Below are positions 18,680 through 26,810 of a stretch of DNA of 42,173 bases, one piece after another. Position 1 is the stretch's first letter, and each line of letters opens with the position of its first letter. The DNA comes from Verrucomicrobiaceae bacterium (GTDB taxonomy: Bacteria; Verrucomicrobiota; Verrucomicrobiae; Verrucomicrobiales; Akkermansiaceae), in NCBI GenBank assembly GCA_003820635.1, contig RPOS01000021.1:1-42173 (forward strand), in the 5' to 3' direction. The notes below the pieces were generated by a model. That model had not been told where the DNA came from, made no database searches, and saw nothing but the letters and a program-made list of their open reading frames with translations. A program made the position numbers and the translations under genes.

Positions 18680-18804
18680 TTAATCCATTCTTCTGAATCC
18701 AACAAGCATTTTCCAAAAAAAATCCCACATCCCCGGAGTTTTTCGTCTTCCTGAACGCGATTGCCATGCCGCCGCAATCCCGGTGCAATCGGCAGCGGGA
18801 ACGC

Positions 18805-20937
18805 ATGAAAGCCGCCATTGTCCACTATCACCTCGGCCACGGCGGCGTTTCGGAAGTCATCTCCGCAAGCTCACGCCTGCTGACCGGGGCCGGGATCCCG
18901 CACGTCATTCTGGCGGACTCCTCGCCGGATGACCCTCCGCCGGGCCTGCCGCTGCACATCGTCCGGGAGCTCGGCTACGGTGATTCCGGCGGAAATGTGG
19001 AAGATTTATTGGAACGACTGCGCGAATCCGGCGGAGCACCGGACCTCTGGCATTTCCACAACCACTCGCTCGGCAAGAACCCGCTCATACCGGAACTCGT
19101 CGCCCGTCTCGCCGCGCGAAACGAGCGCTTACTCCTGCACATCCACGATCTCGCGGAGGACGGTCGCCCGGAGAACGCCACCTGCCTCGCAGGATGCCGG
19201 GCGCTCTACCCGCTCGGGCCGCGCGTGCACTATGCCTTCCTCAACTCGCGCGACCGCTCCCGTTTCATCGCCGCCGGCCTGCCGGAATCCAGAGCGCATT
19301 TGCTGCCGAATCCGATCGAACTCCGGCCATGCCCCCCCGCCGCGGCCGCCGCCCCGCTCTTGCTCTACCCCGTGCGCGGCATCCGCCGCAAAAACCTCGG
19401 GGAGCTGCTCCTGCTCACCGCGCTAGCCCCAGCGGGCACAAGGGCCGCCATCACCCGCGCGCCGCTCAATCCGGAATCCAAGAAATTCCACGATGCCTGG
19501 CGCAGGTTTTCAGAGGAAATGGAACTACCGGTCGGATTCGACGTGGTGGACCGCCTTGCACCGGAGCCGGGTGGCGCGACTTCCTACGAGGCATGGCTGG
19601 CGCGCGCCACGCATCTCGTCACCACCTCGGTCTCGGAGGGCTTCGGCATGGTGTTTCCCGAATCCATCGCGCGGGGCAAGCCGCTGCTGGGGCGCGACCT
19701 CCCACATCTGACAATCGACCACTACGCCCATGGCATTCGCGCCGGACGGCTTTACGACCGGCTTTTGGTGCCGCGGGAATGGATCGACTCGGAAATCCTC
19801 AGTCGCTGCCAGCGCGAGGCGATGCAGGCCAGCTGGAGCGCATGGGGACTTCGCGCGCCAACCGCCGCTTTGGCAAGCGGTCCAGTCGATTTCGCAAACC
19901 TGCCCGAATTTCTCCAGCAACGCGTGATTCAAAAACTGCTGGAGCCCGGCATGAAACTCCCGCCTCTGGTGGAAACCGGCGGCCGCACGTTTCCTGCCGC
20001 CGAGTGGCTGGAGGAGACGCTGGCAAAGCGCCAGCCCACCGCCACTCCCGCGCAACTCGCACCGTATGCACCGGCCATCTATCAGAAAAAACTGACCGGC
20101 ATCTACCGGCAGTTGATGGCGGAACCCGCCGCGGATGTCACCACGCTTGATCCGGTAAAAATCCTCAACGCGTATCTCAGCCCGGAGAGTTTCCATTTCC
20201 TCAGCTCACCCGCCGCGGCACGACGCACGACGCCGGATTTCAGCTCCTTCCGCGCGCTGGTCTTCGACGTTTACGGCACCTTGCTCAGCGCACCCTCCGG
20301 CGGCGTGAAGCCGGATCCCGCCGCAGATCCGGCATTGCGGGAAATCCTCATCCGCCACGGCCACGCGCCGCCGGACTCTCCATCCACCGCGCTCCATGCC
20401 GCCGTGCGGCGCCACCACGCCGCCGCCGGAGTCCGCCACCCGGAAGTGGACCTGCGCGAACTGTGGCGGGAAGTGCTCTCGCTGCCGCCGGAAACGGACA
20501 CCACCGCGCTGGTGCTGGAAATCGAGACCGCATGGCACCCGGCGCAACTCATGCCCGGTGCCTTGGAAACGCTGCACGCCCTCTCCGCCTGCGGCATCCC
20601 GCTCGGCCTGCTCTCCAACGCCCAGTGCAACACCCTGCCATCCCTCGGCGCAGCCGCCGCGCTCTTCGCGCCGGATCTCACCATCCTTTCCTATCAGCAC
20701 GGCATCGCCAAACCCTCCCCTGCCTTGTTCGATCTGCTCGCGGAGCGTCTCGCCACGCGCGGCATCGCACCCGCCGGAACGCTCTACATCGGCAACGACC
20801 CGCTCCACGACATCGAGCCCGCCGCCGCACGCGGTTTCCGCACCGCGCTTTTCACCGGGCATCCGGACTCACACCGCCACGGTTTTTGCCTGCCGGATTT
20901 CGAAATCCGCGATTGGTCCGCACCTTCACGGCCGTGA
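18805..20937 (+). CDS. GT4-like glycosyltransferase fused to a HAD-superfamily domain
   Basis: 710 residues from the ATG at 18805 (GGGAA ten bases upstream); a longer frame from 18766 is less likely. Residues 1-370 are a GT-B glycosyltransferase: KAAIVHYHLGHGGVSEVI is the acceptor-side glycine loop, and SEGFGMVFPES carries the retaining-GT E-x7-E pair (Glu278, Glu286). Residues ~370-475 are a helical linker. From ~484 a HAD hydrolase domain runs to the end: motif I FDVYGTLL (Asp488, Tyr490), motif II LLSNAQ, motif III KPSPALF and motif IV IGNDPLHDIEPA. Motif I has Tyr instead of the second Asp, as in haloacid dehalogenases. Fusions of this kind suggest one enzyme makes and then processes a glycosyl phosphate, but substrates are unknown. 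Confidence 0.85.
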   Translation: MKAAIVHYHLGHGGVSEVISASSRLLTGAGIPHVILADSSPDDPPPGLPLHIVRELGYGDSGGNVEDLLERLRESGGAPDLWHFHNHSLGKNPLIPELVARLAARNERLLLHIHDLAEDGRPENATCLAGCRALYPLGPRVHYAFLNSRDRSRFIAAGLPESRAHLLPNPIELRPCPPAAAAAPLLLYPVRGIRRKNLGELLLLTALAPAGTRAAITRAPLNPESKKFHDAWRRFSEEMELPVGFDVVDRLAPEPGGATSYEAWLARATHLVTTSVSEGFGMVFPESIARGKPLLGRDLPHLTIDHYAHGIRAGRLYDRLLVPREWIDSEILSRCQREAMQASWSAWGLRAPTAALASGPVDFANLPEFLQQRVIQKLLEPGMKLPPLVETGGRTFPAAEWLEETLAKRQPTATPAQLAPYAPAIYQKKLTGIYRQLMAEPAADVTTLDPVKILNAYLSPESFHFLSSPAAARRTTPDFSSFRALVFDVYGTLLSAPSGGVKPDPAADPALREILIRHGHAPPDSPSTALHAAVRRHHAAAGVRHPEVDLRELWREVLSLPPETDTTALVLEIETAWHPAQLMPGALETLHALSACGIPLGLLSNAQCNTLPSLGAAAALFAPDLTILSYQHGIAKPSPALFDLLAERLATRGIAPAGTLYIGNDPLHDIEPAAARGFRTALFTGHPDSHRHGFCLPDFEIRDWSAPSRP

Positions 20938-21080
20938 TCATCGGATATTCACAAGATATCATTTGCTAACAAAAACCTCCGGCGCGAGTTTTTCCGCATG
21001 CCCCCCACCGCGCTGCCGGAAAACCCGGCATGAACCCCAGCAAAATTTTTGGCGTGAGTTTCTGATTCCGGGGGGGATTA

Positions 21081-21135
21081 TGAGACCGCCAATAGCGCCA
21101 CCACTGGCAAGCCCGGTGGTGGCGTCATTGTCTCA
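21081..21135. terminator. Large hairpin at the 3' end of the VF530-like gene
   Basis: An inner perfect nine-pair stem (CGCCACCAC / GTGGTGGCG, extended by TGG/CCG) lies inside an outer six-pair stem (TGAGAC / GTCTCA). The right arm enters the last codons of the leftward gene ending at 21125. There is no clear T-run, so it is either a terminator or an mRNA 3'-end stabilising element. The rest of the gap 20938-21080 holds two similar segments (GGCGCGAGTTTTTC and GGCGTGAGTTTCTG) and nothing else recognised. Confidence 0.55.
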
Positions 21136-21370
21136 ACACGTCGTGCACATACCAGTCCTCCAGGCGTTTGCGCGCCCACGGGGTTTTGCGCAGAAACGTG
21201 AGGCTGGATTTGATCGTCGGATCGAACATGAAACAACGCACCGGAATGCGCTCCGCCAGCCGTGGCCAGCCGTAGCGGTCCACCAGCGTGCGCAGGACCG
21301 TCTCCAGCGTCACGCCGTGCAGGGGATCGTTCGGGTGGGACTGCATGGGCGCGATGCTGGCCGCCTGCAT
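21125..21370 (-). CDS. VF530/DUF2132-family small DNA-binding protein
   Basis: 81 residues from the ATG at 21370; starts at 21346 ([11 protein letters not shown]) or 21382 (TTG) are possible. Family block is [40 protein letters not shown] and [21 protein letters not shown]530-type proteins are small helical proteins reported to bind DNA; their role is not settled. It is divergent from ilvA with only ~60 bp between starts, so the two promoters must overlap. Confidence 0.85.
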   Translation of the reverse strand: MQAASIAPMQSHPNDPLHGVTLETVLRTLVDRYGWPRLAERIPVRCFMFDPTIKSSLTFLRKTPWARKRLEDWYVHDVLRQ

Positions 21371-21429
21371 GACCCGCGTCAAAAACCAAGTGCCTTGCAG
21401 GATCCGCCCGCATCGTTCATGGCTTGTGC

Positions 21430-22974
21430 ATGCAACGCGAGGAATTGCCTCTCGACCGCCAACTGCGCCAGGAAATCCTGCTGGCCCGCGAGCGCGTCTA
21501 TCGCTTCGGCAGGCCCACTCCCATCGAGCGGCTCGAACTACCCGGCCCCGGCCCGGAAATCTGGGTCAAGCGCGAGGACCTCTCCGCCGTGAAATCCTAC
21601 AAGTGGCGCGGCGCCTGCAACCGCATGGCCACCCTCAGCCCCGGCGAGATGAAACGCGGCGTGGTCACCGCATCCGCCGGAAACCACGCCCAGGGAGTGG
21701 CACTCGCCGCCCGCGCCCTCGGCATCCGCGCCCGCATCCACATGCCGCGCTCCACTCCGAAAGTGAAACAATCCGCCGTGCTCCACCATGGCGGCGGGTT
21801 CGTGGAAATCCATCTATCAGGTGACAGCTATGATGACGCGCTGCAGGCCGCGCGCGAACACGAGGCCACATCCGGTGCGGTGTACATCCATGCCTACGAC
21901 GACCTACAAGTGATGGCCGGCCAGGGCACGCTGGCCGACGAGGTGGTCCTCTCAGGCCGCGGCCCGTTCGATGCCGCGTTTCTCCAGATCGGCGGCGGCG
22001 GTCTCGCGGCCGGGGTTTCCACCTGGCTGAAAACCTACTGGCCGGACATCGCCATCACCGGCGTGGAGGGCGTGGGCCAGGCATCGATGAAAGCCGCGCT
22101 TGAGGCCGGCCAACCCGTGAGTCTCGGGCAGATGGACCTGTTCTGCGACGGCACGGCTGTTAGAATGGCGGGCGCACTGCCCTTCGGAATCTGCCGCCAC
22201 ACGCTCTGCGGCATCGAGACGGTGACCAATGCCGAGGTCTGCCACGCGATGCGCGTGCTGTGGGAAGGCCTGCGCTGCATTTCAGAGCCCTCAGGGGCCA
22301 TGGGCCTGGCCGCCGTGCTCAAGAACCGGGAAAAACTCACCGGCAAGCGCGTGCTGGTGGTGCTCTGCGGCGCGAACATCGACTTCCTGCAAATCGGCCT
22401 CGTCGCCCAGTCCGTGGGCGCGGCCAGCCAGGCGAGCCGCACCCTGCGCGTGCGCATCCCCGAGCGGCCCGGCACCATGTTGGCGCTGCTGGATTACGCC
22501 TTCGCGGGCATCAACATCGCGGATTTCCAATATGGTAAAACCTGTGAAACCCATGCCTGGCCGGTCTTCACGCTCAGCGCAGACGACCCAGCCGAGCTAG
22601 CCGGCATTCCAGTGAAGCTCGATGCCGGCGGATTCGAGTGGCAGGAACTGACAGATGCCGAGGACGTCACCTTCCGCGCCATCCCGCTGCGCGGCGATCT
22701 GTTGCAAAACCCGGTTTTCCTGCGGCTGGATTTCTACGAACGCCCGGACGCGCTGCACGAATTCCTCGCCCAGCGCGTCCGCGGCAACGCGAATCTCTGT
22801 TATTTCAACTACCGCCAGTCCGGCGAGCGCATCGGCCGCGCACTGATCGGGCTGGACTTCCCATCGCCCTTCGAGCGCGACGCCATGATGATGACCATCC
22901 CGCCCCAAGGCGAGGGCTACCGCCTCTGCGAGCGGGTGGACGAACAAACCTGCAAACGCCTGGCAGGCGTGTGA
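21430..22974 (+). CDS. ilvA: Threonine ammonia-lyase (biosynthetic)
   Basis: 514 residues from the ATG at 21430 (a TTG two codons earlier is possible). PLP-dependent deamination of threonine to 2-oxobutanoate, first step of isoleucine synthesis. PLP lysine is in [11 protein letters not shown] (Lys58); [10 protein letters not shown] and the glycine-rich [14 protein letters not shown] phosphate-binding loop are intact. Residues ~335-510 form two ACT-like regulatory domains ([19 protein letters not shown] and [20 protein letters not shown]), so it is the long, feedback-regulated form. It is a lone ilv gene here. Confidence 0.95.
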   Translation: MQREELPLDRQLRQEILLARERVYRFGRPTPIERLELPGPGPEIWVKREDLSAVKSYKWRGACNRMATLSPGEMKRGVVTASAGNHAQGVALAARALGIRARIHMPRSTPKVKQSAVLHHGGGFVEIHLSGDSYDDALQAAREHEATSGAVYIHAYDDLQVMAGQGTLADEVVLSGRGPFDAAFLQIGGGGLAAGVSTWLKTYWPDIAITGVEGVGQASMKAALEAGQPVSLGQMDLFCDGTAVRMAGALPFGICRHTLCGIETVTNAEVCHAMRVLWEGLRCISEPSGAMGLAAVLKNREKLTGKRVLVVLCGANIDFLQIGLVAQSVGAASQASRTLRVRIPERPGTMLALLDYAFAGINIADFQYGKTCETHAWPVFTLSADDPAELAGIPVKLDAGGFEWQELTDAEDVTFRAIPLRGDLLQNPVFLRLDFYERPDALHEFLAQRVRGNANLCYFNYRQSGERIGRALIGLDFPSPFERDAMMMTIPPQGEGYRLCERVDEQTCKRLAGV

Positions 22975-23032
22975 ACATCGACCGCTTCCCACTATCCACT
23001 ATCTAACAATTTCCACCCATCCACTCATCCTC

Positions 23033-23615
23033 ATGTCCACCCTCGCCATGCTTTCCAACGCCGTGAACGCCAATAAATGCTCGATCTCACGGACTACGGC
23101 TTGAACAAGCTCGCGCCCGGCGCGCGGACGCCACGCCATTGATCCGCCGCGCGATGGAGGACTGCATCGTCCGCAAGGCTGGCGGCCTCAAAATCCCGGC
23201 CGGCGAGTGGCATTTGCACCCGGATTTCGCCTTCGAGTCCACCCGCGTCATGCCGGAGCCCGGCATGGTGGTGGTGAGAGGCATGATTCAGCCGAACCGG
23301 ATTTCCCCTGCCATCGTCATTTCCGGCTGCTCGGGCGTTACGCTGGAAGACGTCACGATCCACCACGCCGGCGGCATGGGCCTCATTGCCCAGCGCTCGG
23401 AAAATTTCACCATCCGCCGCATGAAAGTGACGCTGCCTGCGGGCAAGGGCCGCTACGTGACCACCGCTGCGGACGCCACCAACGTGCACGGCTGCTTCGT
23501 GCGGGTGGAAAAGGCGGACGGCAACACGCTCACCTGCCAACTCGATGTGAAGGCCGGCACGCCCGCCGCCAAACCGGTGATGAAGAACAACCACGGCATC
23601 GTCATGGCCGAGTGA
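23033..23615 (+). pseudogene. Decayed GH110-like (alpha-galactosidase, beta-helix) gene
   Basis: Protein-like sequence runs through three frames: MSTLAMLSNAVNANK (frame of 23033), then LDLTDYGLNKLAPGA (frame of 23077), then ATPLIRRAMEDCIVRKAGGL onward from ~23124 to the stop at 23615. The last part (IPAGEWHLHPDFAFE, VISGCSGVTLEDVTIHHAGGMGLIAQRSENFTI, GRYVTTAADATNVHG) resembles the N-terminal third of GH110 family galactosidases, which have a right-handed beta-helix. The segment TTAADATNVHG looks like two separate conserved blocks (TTADATH and DDATNVHG) joined by an internal deletion. A full GH110 is ~550-600 residues; only ~175 remain. The family recall is from memory; the frameshifts are seen directly. 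A gene caller may report only 23139-23615. Confidence 0.68.
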
Positions 23616-23652
23616 CAATCCGGCGGCACAACCAGCCAGTTTGGATTTGACC

Positions 23653-23678
23653 CTGCCCCGAATCGGGGCCAAGGGCAG
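23653..23678. other. Inverted repeat upstream of the MlaA-fusion gene
   Basis: GCCCCG-AAT-CGGGGC (23655-23669) is a perfect six-pair hairpin; an overlapping outer pair CTGCCC/GGGCAG (23653-23658 and 23673-23678) could pair instead. It lies between the decayed GH110-like gene and the next start codon and has no T-run. It may be the remnant terminator of the decayed gene or a leader structure. Confidence 0.35.
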
Positions 23679-23693
23679 CCCGTGCGCCAACTG

Positions 23694-25637
23694 ATGAACC
23701 ATAGCGTCAAGCTCGCCGCGCTAGCAGCCTCATTGCTGTGGATCTCCTGTTCCCCGGCACCGGGCCCCGCGCCGGAAACTCCGCGCATCCTGCCCGCCGG
23801 CGCGATGAATGATCCGCTTGAGCCACTCAACCGCGGGCTGTGGGTGGCCAACCGCGGGCTGCTCGCCGGGATCTTGCAACCGGCCGGCCGCGTCTGGCGC
23901 ACGCTGGTGCCGACGCCGGCGCGCGAATCCATCCAGAACTTCAACCGCAACGTGAGATACCCCGGCCGCGTGGCCAACCAGATGCTGCAGGGGCGCTGGC
24001 AGGACGCTGGCGACGAATCGCTGCGTTTCCTGGCCAACACCACCGCCGGCGTCGGCGGCTTGTTCGATGTGGCCAGCAAGTGGGACATGCCGAAATCCAA
24101 TGCGGACTTCGGCCAAACCTTCACCCGATGGGGCTGGCGGCCGGGCACTTACCTGATGCTGCCGGTCTTCGGCCCGAGCGATGAATGCCACGCCCTGGGA
24201 ACTGCCGCGGACCGCTTTGCGGATCCACTCAACTACTCGGAACCCTATTCTTATATCTCCGCCGGCACCTCCTTCAACCGGCTCTCCGAAAGCACCGATG
24301 AAGTGCTGCGCCTGATCCGAAGCTCCGCCGATCCCTACGCAGACACCAGAATCCTCTGGACCCACGCCGTCGCTCCCGGCACGCCGGACATGCGCCTGCG
24401 CGGACCGGTGGACATGCCCACGCTGCAAACGCTCGGCATCTCGCTCATCCGCTGCAAGGACCGCGACTTTCCGCTCCGCGGCCGTGAAATGAGCGTGCGC
24501 GTGCCCGCCACCGGCCGCACGGCACCCTTCAACGTGTGGCTGCAAAAACAGCCCGCGCCGCTGGTTTACATCAACCCCGGCCTTGGCGGACACCGACTCT
24601 CCCTCACCCAGCTCTCGCTGGCAGAGTTTCTCTATCAGAATGGTTTCTCGGTGGTCGTCACCAGCAGCGTGTTTCACCCGGAGTTCATGGAGCGCGCCGC
24701 CACCACCGGACTGCCCGCCTACCCGCCCGCCGACAGCGCGGACCTGCTCGCGCTGCTGGCCGCCATCGACGCCAGGCTCGAGCGCAGGCACCCCGGGTTG
24801 TTAGGACCGCGGGCGCTGGTCGGCTTCTCGATGGGCGGCTTCCACGCGCTAAACCTCGCCGCCCGCGAAAAAAACCATCCCGCCGGCTCACCACGCTTCG
24901 AGCGCTACGTCGCGATCAACCCGCCGGTGGACCTGCACCGCGGCATCAGCGCCCTGGATCGCTTTGTCAACGCGCCCGCCGCGTGGCCGGAAAACGAGCG
25001 CGAGGCACGCATCGACAACACGTTTCTGAAAGTGGCGCATTTCGCCCGCCAGCAGCCGTCGGAGCTTGCCGCGCCGCCGCTCGAGGCCGCCGAGTCGAAG
25101 CTGCTCATCGGCCTGTCGTTCCGCATGATCCTGCGGGACACGATCTTCAGCAGCCAGGCGCGCCACAACATGGGCGTGCTGCAAAACCCGCTTTCCAAAT
25201 GGCGGCGCGATCCGGTCTATCAGGAAATCCTCGGTTATTCCTACGAAGACTATTTCCACCGGTTCGTGTTGCCGTATTATCATTCACGGGGCATCGGCAT
25301 CGGGGACTTCAAGCGCGAGGCGGACCTGCACAACTTCACCGCCAGCCTGGCACCGCAGGACAAGGCGCGCGTCATCACCAACCGCAACGATTTCCTGCTC
25401 GAAGCGCATGACTTTGCCTGGCTGGAAAGCACCTTCCGCAGCAAGCGCCTGCACCTCTTCCCCAGCGGCGGCCACCTCGGCAATCTCGGCGATGACGCGA
25501 TGCACGCCGCACTGCTCGAAGCGCTCGGCGGGCTCAACGGCAGTTCGGCAGAGGGCCCCGGAAATCCCGCGGCCCGCAGCATGAGTGACCGCCGCAAGTT
25601 GCATGAAAGACCGCTCGATGCGGCGCGTTACCGATAA
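23694..25637 (+). CDS. MlaA/VacJ lipoprotein fused to an alpha/beta hydrolase
   Basis: 647 residues from the ATG at 23694 (the GTG at 23682 gives a poorer signal). Lipoprotein signal with Cys19 (AASLLWIS-C). Residues ~40-225 are an MlaA domain: DPLEPLNRGLWVANRGLL, NFNRNVRYPGRVANQMLQG, RFLANTTAGVGGLFDVASKW, FGQTFTRWGWRPGTYLMLP and GPSDE. MlaA is the outer-membrane component that removes misplaced phospholipids from the outer leaflet. Residues ~255-620 are an alpha/beta hydrolase with nucleophile Ser379 in GFSMGG, likely acid Asp566 (NRNDFLL) and His594 (GGHLGN). MlaA alone is ~250 residues, so the hydrolase is an addition. It could couple lipid extraction to hydrolysis, but the substrate is inferred. 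Confidence 0.87.
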   Translation: MNHSVKLAALAASLLWISCSPAPGPAPETPRILPAGAMNDPLEPLNRGLWVANRGLLAGILQPAGRVWRTLVPTPARESIQNFNRNVRYPGRVANQMLQGRWQDAGDESLRFLANTTAGVGGLFDVASKWDMPKSNADFGQTFTRWGWRPGTYLMLPVFGPSDECHALGTAADRFADPLNYSEPYSYISAGTSFNRLSESTDEVLRLIRSSADPYADTRILWTHAVAPGTPDMRLRGPVDMPTLQTLGISLIRCKDRDFPLRGREMSVRVPATGRTAPFNVWLQKQPAPLVYINPGLGGHRLSLTQLSLAEFLYQNGFSVVVTSSVFHPEFMERAATTGLPAYPPADSADLLALLAAIDARLERRHPGLLGPRALVGFSMGGFHALNLAAREKNHPAGSPRFERYVAINPPVDLHRGISALDRFVNAPAAWPENEREARIDNTFLKVAHFARQQPSELAAPPLEAAESKLLIGLSFRMILRDTIFSSQARHNMGVLQNPLSKWRRDPVYQEILGYSYEDYFHRFVLPYYHSRGIGIGDFKREADLHNFTASLAPQDKARVITNRNDFLLEAHDFAWLESTFRSKRLHLFPSGGHLGNLGDDAMHAALLEALGGLNGSSAEGPGNPAARSMSDRRKLHERPLDAARYR

Positions 25638-25665
25638 ATCACCTCCACTCCGGAGAACGCATCCC

Positions 25666-26193
25666 ATGAAAACCAGGCTCCTGCTTGTTCTCCCCCGAGC
25701 TTGGCGCAGGCGCGCCACAACCCAAGAGCGATGGCGACCAGGTGCGGGGCATCGCCCTGTAGTATTGGAAACCGGAGTTCGGCTCGATCCGGCCGGTGGT
25801 CACCCACGAATTCGTCCACAGCGTGCTGAGCAACCACATGCTCATCGACTCCTCGCACTCCGATTGGTGGCAGGAAGGCGTGGCAAGCACCTATCAACTC
25901 CGCTCCCACCCGCAGGATGACTTCTGGCCCATGGTCCGCGAGGGATTGCAAAACCCGGAGATGCGCAGCCCGCTGGGGCAACTCTGCAACGGCGGCAGCA
26001 TCCCGATGCACCGCTACTGGCAAGCCGCCACCTTGGTGCAAATGCTGCTCACCGATATCCCACCTGCAGTCCCAAGTCCCAGGATCTGATGGATGCCATG
26101 CGCAAGACCTGGGACGAGCTGACAATTGACTGGGCACGCTGGTGTGCCGCCAAGGTAAACGCCGACGAACCGACCATCGAGGACTTCAAGTAA
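25666..26193 (+). pseudogene. Decayed secreted metallopeptidase-like gene (HExxH)
   Basis: The start (MKTRLLLVL, signal-like) is in frame 1, then the coding frame is frame 2: PELGAGAPQPKSDGDQVRGIAL, an in-frame TAG at 25760, then YWKPEFGSIRPVVTHEFVH and WWQEGVASTYQL. HEFVH is an HExxH zinc site and WWQEGVA resembles the third-ligand Glu segment of gluzincin-type peptidases. Near 26060-26083 the frame shifts again and a gene-like C-terminus follows (DLMDAMRKTWDELTIDWARW) to the TAA at 26191. Two shifts, one nonsense codon and a short N-terminal part show inactivation. The peptidase family is not assigned further. A caller may report 25796-26089 alone. Confidence 0.7.
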
Positions 26194-26211
26194 GGCCGCG
26201 CTGCGACAGGT

Positions 26212-26244
26212 CACCCGCTTGCGAAAGCGGGTGCCCGCGCGGGC
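26212..26244. terminator. Strong double palindrome between convergent genes
   Basis: CACCCGCTT-GCGA-AAGCGGGTG (26212-26233) is a perfect nine-pair hairpin with a tetraloop, followed directly by the 12-bp perfect palindrome GCCCGCGCGGGC (26233-26244). It fills the gap between the end of the decayed peptidase gene and the end of the leftward carbonic-anhydrase gene. No T-run follows, so a bidirectional terminator or a REP-like element are both possible. Confidence 0.5.
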
Positions 26245-26754
26245 TCACCTTTCGAGAAACTTGCGGGAACCCTTCACGTATTTCTCGGCCCAGTATTTCA
26301 CCTTGGCCTGCTCATCGAGCGAAAGGGTGCGCACCACTTTCCCCGGCGAGCCGAGGACCAGCGAACCGGGCGGAATGACCGTGCCGCCGGTGACGAGCGC
26401 GCCCGCACCGATGATCGAGCGCTCGCCAATGACCGCGCCGTCCAGAATGATGGAACCCATGCCCACCAGCACCTCATCCTTCACCGTGCAGGCATGCAGG
26501 ATGGCCGAGTGGCCCACGGTCACGAGCTCGCCCACGTAGCAGCCGTAATCGTCCGCCAGATGGATCACCGCGTTGTCCTGGATGTTGGAGCGCGGGCCGA
26601 TGACGATCTCATTGATATCGCCGCGCAGGGTGGCGTGATACCAGATGCTGGTTTCCTCGTGCAACGTCACCCGGCCGATCACATCGGCGCTGGCGGCGAT
26701 GAACGCCGTTTCATGGATCTGCGGGGAAAACTCCGCGAAATTCTCGATGGCCAT
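26245..26754 (-). CDS. Gamma-class carbonic anhydrase-like protein (left-handed beta-helix)
   Basis: 169 residues, ATG at 26754. Hexapeptide-repeat protein of the YrdA/PaaY/gamma-carbonic-anhydrase family: FIAASADVIGRVTLHEETSIWYHATLRGD, then NIQDNAVIHLADDYGCYVGELVTVGHSAILHACTVKDEVLVGMGS. The three metal-ligand histidines are in AVIH, TVGH and ILHAC. Trimeric, cytoplasmic. Many family members lack proven carbonic anhydrase activity, so the reaction (CO2 hydration) is the family's best guess only. Confidence 0.9.
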   Translation of the reverse strand: MAIENFAEFSPQIHETAFIAASADVIGRVTLHEETSIWYHATLRGDINEIVIGPRSNIQDNAVIHLADDYGCYVGELVTVGHSAILHACTVKDEVLVGMGSIILDGAVIGERSIIGAGALVTGGTVIPPGSLVLGSPGKVVRTLSLDEQAKVKYWAEKYVKGSRKFLER

Positions 26755-26810
26755 GCGCGGACGCTAGACGATGCCTCCCCGGCCCGCAAGCCCGGCGCGG
26801 AGCGGGGGTC

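Noticed and set aside
20938..21080. Possible small RNA or attenuator upstream of the VF530/ilvA region
   Set aside because: Two weakly similar segments are present, but there is no clear promoter, T-run or known RNA fold.
22158..22166. TGTTAGAAT as an extended -10 promoter box inside ilvA
   Set aside because: Most other copies of the TGTTAG motif lack the downstream T expected of a -10 box, and no -35 element is visible.
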